This document shows positions 1-7,900 of a DNA stretch of 64,000 nt, piece after piece (the first letter of the stretch is position 1; the number at the start of each line of letters is the position of its first letter). The translations under genes were made by a program, and so were the position numbers. The DNA is from Denticeps clupeoides (Eukaryota; Chordata; Actinopteri; Clupeiformes; Denticipitidae): positions 21,757,832 through 21,821,831 of the forward strand of contig NC_041717.1 in the NCBI RefSeq assembly GCF_900700375.1, written 5' to 3'. The notes beneath the pieces are model-generated. The model was not told the DNA's origin, did not search any database, and worked only from the letters and a program-made list of their open reading frames with translations.

Positions 1-364
1 TTTACAAAAAAAGAGTGTCTTTTCATGAAAATATTTGTGTGATTGTATCTGCGTAATTACTAGTAATAAGTAGACGTGAAATGAAATACGCGGTGAACCG
101 GTGTGGGCTGGACGTGCCACTTCTTCACATCGACTAAAAGTGAAGGAGAAGTGAAAAGTGGTGTCATTTACGTAGAATTACGGGAAAAGCTGAAGAGCGA
201 AACTGAGAGCAGAATGCCACTGAACTTGAAGAATAGTGGATGTATCTTAATAATAATAATAATAAAAAACTATGAACGTATAAAATGATGTTTGGCGCCA
301 TGTAAATACATTTATCATATCATGTGATATTTATTTCTATTTTCCACTCTGGTCTTGAAGCACA
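1..364. other. AT-rich flank, no gene recognised
   Basis: The stretch is AT-rich with a short (TAA)n run near 250. The only open frame is 61 codons long and shows no recognisable domain. I see no SINE or splice-bounded exon here. Confidence 0.4.
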
Positions 365-787
365 ATGTCAGACGTGATGGAGATAGAGGAACATCAAACC
401 AGACCGGACTTGCAAGGTACAACGGCAACCATGATGGAGAAACAGGGTAAAAAGCTGAGCAGGGCGTTCGAGCGAAGCACAACATCAGCCCTGAGAGAGA
501 AACAGGGATGGAAGCGAAGTAGAGCAGTCACACGAAGGACAACGTCAGCCCTGATGGAGATAAAGAAACAGAAAACAAGAGAGGACTTGCAAGGTAGAGC
601 GGCAGCCACGATGGAGATAGAGGAACATCAAACCAGAGCGGACTTGCAAGGTAGAGCGGCTGCCACGATGGAGATAAAGGAACAGCAAAGTAGAGCAGTC
701 GCGCGAAAGAGAATGTCTGGAGCAACGTCTGGATCTATAACGGTGACCTACCATTGTAGGTCACCGATCTATAACGCTGGTTTATAA
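365..787 (+). CDS. Uncharacterised ORF made of 19-20 residue repeats
   Basis: An open frame of 140 codons starts at an ATG and is built almost entirely of imperfect tandem units. The units begin with MEI or MEK-like residues, continue with a Q-rich charged segment, and end in LQGRAAAT or a related TTSAL segment. Unit lengths are 57, 60, 60, 57 and 57 bp, all multiples of three, so the frame survives expansion. The product would be basic, Arg/Gln/Glu-rich and probably helical or disordered. I recognise no family, signal peptide or membrane segment. It may be a real exon with a coding minisatellite, or a chance open frame over a minisatellite. The unit-length pattern weakly favours coding. Confidence 0.25.
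   Translation: MSDVMEIEEHQTRPDLQGTTATMMEKQGKKLSRAFERSTTSALREKQGWKRSRAVTRRTTSALMEIKKQKTREDLQGRAAATMEIEEHQTRADLQGRAAATMEIKEQQSRAVARKRMSGATSGSITVTYHCRSPIYNAGL
732..776. repeat. Palindrome flanked by 11-bp direct repeats
   Basis: The arms GGTGACCTAC (742-751) and GTAGGTCACC (756-765) are perfect reverse complements separated by CATT. The hairpin is bracketed by two identical copies of GATCTATAACG (732-742 and 766-776). It lies at the 3' end of the repeat-coding ORF. Confidence 0.7.
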
Positions 788-1170
788 CACACTACTGATA
801 TAGATGATGCACAGTCACATGCTCCTAAAATGCACGACTTATCTACTCATTAATTCATCACTGAAGCAAAGCAGATCAGTCTAGAAAAGCTCAACATCAG
901 CCAGGAGAGTTATAAAGCAGAACAAACCTCCATGAGACACAGATGAACAGATACAGTTCATCAACCATCATGTCTGAACTGCTCGGGCCCGACAGCGCAG
1001 AGTTGCTGCAATGTTAAAAATTCAACCCCCGTTTAACATTAACATAGAAAATGCAACGAGAATGAAAATGTTTTTTAAAAAAGAATGAAACAATTTAGTA
1101 TTGGAGCTTGTATCTCATATTCTTTTCCTGATCTTAAGAAATATTTCAATGTTTGGTGAATTTACATTTA
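788..1170. other. Spacer, nothing recognised
   Basis: No open frame of note, no SINE, and no splice-bounded coding segment is visible. Base composition is AT-rich. Confidence 0.4.
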
Positions 1171-1174
1171 TGGC

Positions 1175-1500
1175 TTGTATCCTATTGAGTTGGCGTACCG
1201 CCACCTCCAGCGGCCATCTTCCTGGACGCCACAGAGTCCCACGTTCAAACCATACTTACTATCAAGGTGTCTTGAACTGCATGGAAGTGCACCCTCCTGT
1301 ATCAATACAATACCAGCCAGATACACTCCTGCACGCCCTCTCAGATCGGCAAATGAAACGAGGCTGAAAATCCCCTCTTCACGGGGTCTCCGATCCCCTC
1401 TGTTCTCCGTTGTTGTCCCTGGCTGGTGGGACAACTTGCACTGCACAGTTGAAAACCCTCTTATTCAAAAAGTATTTCAGACGAATCTAACACACGCACA
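1175..1500 (+). mobile_element. Probable L2-type LINE, 3' ORF2 fragment
   Basis: The plus-strand frame ends with an FSVVVPGWWDNL motif followed by a short variable tail. This resembles the C-terminal APRWWNELPLEVR block of the better preserved L2 copy near 23.5 kb. Upstream residues (PARPLRSANETRLKIP) fit the usual arginine-rich segment before that block. No reverse transcriptase core remains, so this is a 5'-truncated fossil. Assignment rests on one motif and is tentative. Confidence 0.4.
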
Positions 1501-1689
1501 TGCAGATACACTGCACAAAATAATACAAAAAAAATTAAGATCTCGTGGGAGGGGGCGTGGCTTAACAGTAGGTTTCTGGGGTGGCGTCTGGACAGGAGGG
1601 GTCTCCTCGGTCAGCTCTTTTATTTGCTGTCTCACCCCGACTGCTTTGTCCACGTCTGGAATCAGGGTCCCCTGCCTCATCCTTTATTT

Positions 1690-2533
1690 CACCCCTTTTT
1701 TTCTGGTACAGTGGGTCCCTTCTTCCCGCCTCCTTTCTCTCTTCCTGACTAGACCCGGTCCACCTTCGGAACCTTCTCCGCTCTCCGCATGCGGCGTGTT
1801 CTCCTTGCTCTCGGTTTTAGATGCTCGGCATGCCAGTGAAAGGCCTCCAGACTCAAATTTGGACGTGAGGTCTGTAGAGAGGGGACGGCGGCCTGATCGA
1901 AGGAGGGCTGGACTGGCTGCAAGAGCAGGGCTGTCTGAGAAGATCGCTGAAAACGGCCTGGGTCGAGAGCTTCTGCCATGAGGCCTCAGGGGCACAGGGG
2001 CTGAAATGTCCTTTATTGTCCCCTGGTGGCACCTCAAGGCCCACCTCCGTAAGAAAGCCCATGGACTTTGCTCGTGTTAAAGAAGGTCCAGCAAGTTTTT
2101 GCCGTGATGCTCCTGACCACTCGGCCGAACCTTGGGGGGTCTGGCCCCGTCCTCGGTTCAGGGGGGCCACAGGTCCAGCTGTGGGCCTCTTGGCAACGTG
2201 AGACGGAGTAACTCTGTTAGGTTCTGGTTTAAAGGGCTGAGCAGCAGGTCTGGAGGGAGATGGTCCACTGATGCTGGTTGAGTGTGGCCGAACAGTCTGC
2301 TGAGGTTTAGAAGTGCTAGGAATGTCTGGTCTTGAAGGTGAGTTTTGCGAAGGATCAGAGTTTGGGAGACAGGGTTTGGGTTGAGGTTTTGGAGCCAGAA
2401 TTGGCCGGATGGTGGGGTTCTTCTCCACAGAAAAAGGTTTGGGAGTCAGCCTGGGCTTTGGTCCAGGGACAGGCTTGCTGGGTTCAGGTGTGAGGATGAG
2501 AGAAACCTGGGTACCGGTGGAAGCCTCCATCAT
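1690..2533 (-). CDS. TNKS1BP1/KIAA1671-like proline-rich exon, possibly pseudogene
   Basis: Reading leftward from an ATG pair at 2533/2530, the frame is rich in Pro, Ser and Lys with repeated PKP motifs (for example GPKPRLTPKPF and RPILAPKPQPKP). It then carries a basic serine segment, RAKSMGFLTEVG. The first frame stops at 1853. The adjacent minus frame, open from 2037 to 1684, takes over with RRPLSTDLTSKFESGGLSL, which looks like the continuation of the same protein. A switch of frame near 1990-2037 is therefore likely. The composition and the PLSTDLTSKFE segment recall the large disordered exon of tankyrase-1-binding protein 1 and its relative KIAA1671; this is from memory of the families, not a search. 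No acceptor AG lies just before the ATG, so it is either a first exon or a retained fragment. The frame switch means it may be a pseudogene or contain an assembly error. Confidence 0.4.
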
Positions 2534-2537
2534 TTTC

Positions 2538-2652
2538 AAGGAGATGGAGAGAGTTAGAGAGAGAGAGAGGGGGAGAGAGATGGAGAGAGTTAGAGAGAGA
2601 GGGAGAGTTAGAGAGAGAGGGGGGGGAGAGAGATGGAGAGTTAGAGAGAGAG
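2538..2652. repeat. GA-rich simple repeat
   Basis: Runs of GAGAGA and GGGAGAGA dominate and continue beyond the LTR at 2968-2998. The LTR inserted into this tract. Confidence 0.8.
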
Positions 2653-2967
2653 TGTCACGTCCATGCGGGCATGACGCGGCGGGTGAACGGAGAGGAGGAC
2701 GTGGAGTGACGAGAAGACGTGGAATGAAGGACGCTTTCACCTGACATCACGGAACAGGGGTTTACTTGTGAATCACAGGACAGGGGAGACATCCGAGACG
2801 AAGACACTGGTGAACACGGAACATAACGTCAAAGACCTGACAGCGGACAGAAACGAACAGGGCAGCTTTATACAATTAACACATGTGAAAACGATTAGGG
2901 AACATTACACATGACAACAATGAAACTCCGGTCCGGAGTAACCCCCATTTCGGACCGGATCCTGACA
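2653..2967 (-). mobile_element. Solo LTR, family shared with the copy near 54.4 kb
   Basis: A roughly 315-bp block begins TGTCACG and ends CTGACA, so both ends show the TG...CA rule of retrotransposon LTRs. It is flanked on both sides by GAGAG, compatible with a 5-bp target duplication although the surroundings are GA repeat. Read on the minus strand it has a TATAAA box followed by a short transcribed-type region. No internal region adjoins it, so it is a solo LTR, probably of a Gypsy- or Copia-like element. It looks like an old, inactive remnant. Confidence 0.6.
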
Positions 2968-3400
2968 GAGAGAGGGAGAGAGGGAGAGAGAGAGAGGCCG
3001 CGGGCGGGCGAGCGATTTAAAGGGGACTGGCGACTGGAGGCGGTGGTTTGTTGACAGGAGAGACCCAGCGGACCGGCGGCCACCTCGTTTCCAGCTGATT
3101 CTGTGGAACAAACTGAGGAGTCGAGGCAGCGTGTGAACTTTATCCCGTCAGATGTTCTACGTTTCTTCACATTACGTGTTAAATACGTCCGCGGGACGAG
3201 AGTTATAAACGTCCCCTGACATGAAAATGTGACCGTGAGAGGAGGGACGTGGTTGTCATTGTGAGACGCCGGAACCCGGAGGCAGGGCTGGGGATTTGTT
3301 GTGGCGTGTTCGGTCCGGCCGGGACCGGGCGGCGGGGCGGGGCGACTCTGCCCCCGTGTGGCCGCGGCTGGAATCGCTGCTCTTGACCCCCCCCCACCTG
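2968..3400. other. GA repeat then GC/CpG-rich stretch
   Basis: After the rest of the GA tract the sequence is strikingly GC- and CpG-rich, especially 2998-3020 and 3290-3380. It could be an unmethylated promoter-like island for the minus-strand proline-rich exon, but no core promoter element decides this. Confidence 0.3.
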
Positions 3401-3660
3401 CGAGAGGTGAAAGGTGCTGAAACGCTCAAATATGCATAATTTCCATAAATTATAACGCATTGCATGCAAAGTTGTCGGACTCTTCTGAAGATAATTCACT
3501 TTTTACTAACAGGATGAAGGGTTTGGCTCAAGGACGCCACGCTTTATGCTCATCTGGTCAAAGGTCAAGCTGTTCGGCCTACGCGGTTTCATTTTAGACC
3601 CCAGAATCCATGTCCTGACACGACATTGCTGCGGAAATCGCAGATAAAACACAAGAATCA
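3401..3660. other. Spacer, nothing recognised
   Basis: No gene, SINE or structured repeat could be supported here. Confidence 0.35.
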
Positions 3661-3674
3661 GAGGCAGAACGGCT

Positions 3675-4962
3675 CACATCTTTTATTCGTGACTGAGATT
3701 GGTACAGTGTTGATGTGTCATATACAGCTTTAGTGCAAGATACAAATGCAAAAATACATATATACAAAAATACCAAAGTATGGGGTTCATATGTGCAAAG
3801 GATCTGAAATACACTCCTGAACGTAAGATCCACTGGAAATAGAAGTATTCTCATTTTGTCATGGTGGGTTGTAAGTAGATGTTCAAAATACATGGTGTGC
3901 ATGGATCTGATCCTTCATTGTTGCTTTTAAAGCTAAGAACGTCCACTGCATGCATGTTAAGCTGTTATAGCACCTGCACCTTCTGCCAAGACCGCCATTT
4001 TTCACCATTTTTAAGATATTTGCACATTGCTATGTCTGTAAAGAGCCTATTTTTCATTATTAATTGGAAACAGAGTTGAAAAGAACTTAGGTGAAGCACC
4101 ATAATTTTTAGCAGCTGGGATAAACACAGAGGACACGTTTCATTGTGACACCATGTGCTGTGCTGCTGTGTCTCACAATGACAACCACTTCACTTTCAGC
4201 ACTCAGACATGGTGTCGTCTGTTTAGGCGAGGGGTCGGCAACCCTAATTTCAGTGTATTATATTTTTTCCTCCGTCGCTTTTTTGTTCATGTAGTTTGAA
4301 ATTCGAAGATTATTGTGATCTTGAATCAATGTCTTTCATTTTTAGTCACTCAAAATATGGCTGTGGATTTATCAAGCTTTCCAACGAAAGGTAGGCTAAC
4401 AGGGGGCATGTCCACAGGGGTGGCGCTAGAAACCCTTAAATCTGATTGGCCACCCCCACCAGAGCTGTTAATCAGCTCGTTCAGTTAGAGTAGTGGTTTA
4501 AAATCTGACGACTCTTGAGGTGAGTAAACGGTTGTGTAGAGTTGGTCTGGTATGACCTGTCAGCGAGGGGAGATGGTGGGTGAAGAACTCGTAGCAGTTG
4601 AGAACCACTGCTCCCAAACGTCAGGGCAGGCTGGTCTGCATCTATCAGGACCGGGGCGGGACGAGAAGGACTGAAGGTCCACGACACAGTGAGGTGAAGG
4701 ACGCTGGCTGGAGGGTGGTCAGACGAGGTCAGGTCCAGGACGGCTTTGGCTATTGTAGGTTCCTGACTTCGTGGGGAGGCGACCTGGGACGAAAATGAAA
4801 CGCTTCCACCAGAATTTCAAACTGATGCATGATGGCATTAGAGACATTCGCGTTATGAGATGCAGGACTGTTACACACAAGACAAAAAAAATCCAAACAG
4901 GTCTTCTGGGCTGTAAAGGTGCTCTTACAGAAATGTGACTACATAGCAATTCCTGTACTCAC
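3675..4962 (-). other. Probable 3' region of the MHC class I gene
   Basis: On the minus strand this follows the last resolved MHC exon. A minus-strand AATAAA (plus-strand TTTATT at 3680-3685) could end the transcript. I could not fix the terminal coding exon or stop codon. Within it, 4210-4230 contains GGGGTCGGCAACC, which resembles one terminus of a hAT-type fish transposon, but no partner end was found. Confidence 0.3.
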
Positions 4963-7900
4963 CTGCAGCAAGAGGAGACACCTGGGGAGACACCACAAAG
5001 ATACATGAACACCTGACCACTGCACCCAGATCTGCATGTTGTTCAAGGCCGTGACTCCTCGTGCACAGTTTTGGACGTCTTCATTAGTAGTTTATTAAGT
5101 TCAAAAATCTTCAGGTCTCACGGCATACACTTCGATAAATAAGTCATCATGAGAAAGTGGTACGAGCGTGAAGATTACCTCGCTTGCAAAGTTTCCACAC
5201 TAGCACAGTCACCAGCACAAACCCTAGAATCACTAGTGTCACCAGGCTGTAGGCAAGTGGCCCCGTTCCTACTGGCGGCACGTAATCTGCGAGCAAACAA
5301 GAAGAAATTCCAGTCAAAGGGTTGGCGGTTAAAGTCCTGTGGAGGAGAAAAGCACGACCTGAACTTCTCTCGTGTTATTTGACCACCACCTTTGACAACT
5401 GTGACATCTTATGACTGTGTATCTTGTTGACGCAACAGCGGAACGTAAGCTGATAAGGGGAAGGTTCTGTGAGCTTGATGGGCACCGCTGGCCTACCCTG
5501 CGTCACCCACAGTGGTGTAAATATAATAATACCCCCCCCATGGCCATGGTAAATAAACTTGGACTACAGAATAAAGCAAATCCGCAATTTATCTTATCGT
5601 TTTGGTGTTGGATTTCTCGATCTTCTAGATTGTACAGTTTTAATGAAATGTTTGAGAGGTGGAACATTTTAGCTCACCGGACTCGTGTACCCAGGCGACA
5701 AAAAAAAGGAAACTTCCGGCGGAATCGGCCAAGGACGCTGACCGCAAACTCTAAAACGAGGTTTTGGAGATGGATCTCGGTGACCCAGGGTGATCTTTTT
5801 TTTTATTGATTATCCAAGTTTATTTACCATGGCCGTGGGGGGGGACTTCACGAGCAAATTTATACCACTGTGGGTGACGCAGGGTAGGACAGCGGTGCCC
5901 ATCAAGCTCACTGAATCTTCCCCCTATCAGCTTATGTTTATATTGTGAAGTGATTGTCATTGTGATACACAGCAGCGCCGCACATGGTGCACACAATGAA
6001 ATTCATCCTCTGCATTTAACCCATCACCCTGAGTGAGCAGTGGGCAGCCATGACAGGCGCCCGGGGAGCAGTGTGTGGGGACCTCACTGACCGAGTGGCA
6101 CCTCGGGGACCGGGATTCGAACCGGCAACCTTCTGATTACGGGGCCGCTTCCTGTTCCTTAACAGCTGTTACTCCACTGTTAGCCCACTGTTCAGCTTTT
6201 GCGTCAACAAAGTCAGTCATAAGATGTCACAGTTGTCTTTTGATTGTTTCATGACCAAAGGTGGTGGTCAAATAACAGGAGAGAAGTTCAGGTCATACAT
6301 TTCTCCTCCACAATCCTCGGTTATGAAGTGTGTTACCCAAGGAGACGTCCAGCTTGTTGTCCAGGCTGAGGTGTGTGGCCGTGCAGGTGAACTTGTGGCT
6401 CTCCTTTAAATCCTCCGGCGTGACGTCGAGGGTCTTCCTCATCTGGTAGGTTCCGTCGGCGTTCGGCAGCAGCTCCCCCCCGGTCGTCTGCTCCTCGTCC
6501 ACAGGCTGTCCATCTCTGGACAGGGTCAGGTTGATGTGTCGGGGGTAAAAGCCAGTGGCCAGGCAGCTCACCCGAGTCCCCCCGTCTTTAGAAACCAGCC
6601 GAACTCGCGGCTTCACTGCGGAGGAGCACACGGCAAGTACTGGAGTTTCATATAAAAGCAGCCAGATCTACCACGGACTGAGCAGATGACTGAGATACCC
6701 ACCTTTCCTGATCACTCGATTCTTCTCCTTACTTAAATAATGCTTCAGGGTTTTGATACAGAGAGGGTGGTAAAGATTTGCATACAGACTCTGGACATCA
6801 ATCAGCTCTATCTGGTTCCACGTTGATGGCCACAGACCATGAGACTCCATGGTGTTCAGATGTTTGTTGAACGTGAGCTCCTCTACAGGTTCTCCATTAA
6901 AAGCGTCCCATGACAGGACTGGTGAAGAAGAGCTGCTGTCCATCAGCTCACATCCAGCAATCCTTTGCTGGACATTAATCCCTAGAATGACATAAAGAAG
7001 CTTAATAACAATTTCCATAAAATGTGCAGGCGCCTCTGGTCACGTACCTACCACGTGTCAGGTTGTGGTGGGTTTTAGACTCCAGTGCCCTGTATTTCAT
7101 GCTCTTGTGCTGATGTTGGGCTACAATATTCGCAATGTTTTGTTCTGATGCTGAAAGCTCAGATGCGGACGCCCGGTAAAAAAAATTCTTGAAATTCGAA
7201 TTGTAATACATTATTTGTACATCATCCAACATCACCACCACGCTGAATTCTGGGAACTGGGTGTCTTCCACAATGAACGTCGACAAGGCCCAGAGTGAGT
7301 GAGAACCTGTGGAGAGATATGAACAAGTTCATTCCATTAAATATCCTTTCCTTTTTTTAAACGATTCAGCGGAAACAGACCCAGCAGGATTGTGGGATTG
7401 TACAGTGCAGCGACGGGGACTCGAGACTCAGACTTAAGTCACACAAACAATGACTTGCGTGTTGACGAGCGTTATGGGAAAACCGCGATTTCCCCCCCGA
7501 ACGCAGAGTCGTGCACGCGTGCAGTCGCAGATTTCAAACCAACGCTGATGGCGGCGGCCAAGTTCACCTGTACACTGTAAGGCGAATAGAGTCTGAGAAG
7601 TTTAGGATTTGTGGATTTTATTGCTTTCTAAAAAGCTTTATAGTCTATCCTGATGGATATAGTGCAATATAATAATAATAATAATAAGAAAAATGTATTG
7701 TAAAAAAATGCAAAATTCACTAACAAAATTTTTAAAAATGATAAAATTTGACAATTTTATTAGCTTTATCATCCAAGCACGTACATTTATGTTCATAGCC
7801 CTCTGAAGTGCATGTTCTGATCAATTTCCATACCGCGTATTATTATAGATTATTTAGACTTGAGACTCGACTCTGGAACATCTCTGGTACAGTGTTGTGA

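Noticed and set aside
2534-2740. N-terminal extension of the proline-rich minus frame (LSLTLSLS run)
   Set aside because: It translates the GA simple repeat and part of the solo LTR, so it is not a real protein start.
4210-4235. GGGGTCGGCAACC as a hAT terminus
   Set aside because: Only one end is visible, with no inverted partner or 8-bp duplication within 1.5 kb.
7392-7580. MHC leader exon immediately upstream of alpha1
   Set aside because: No ATG-hydrophobic-GT arrangement exists there; the leader at 9914-9980 fits in phase and composition.
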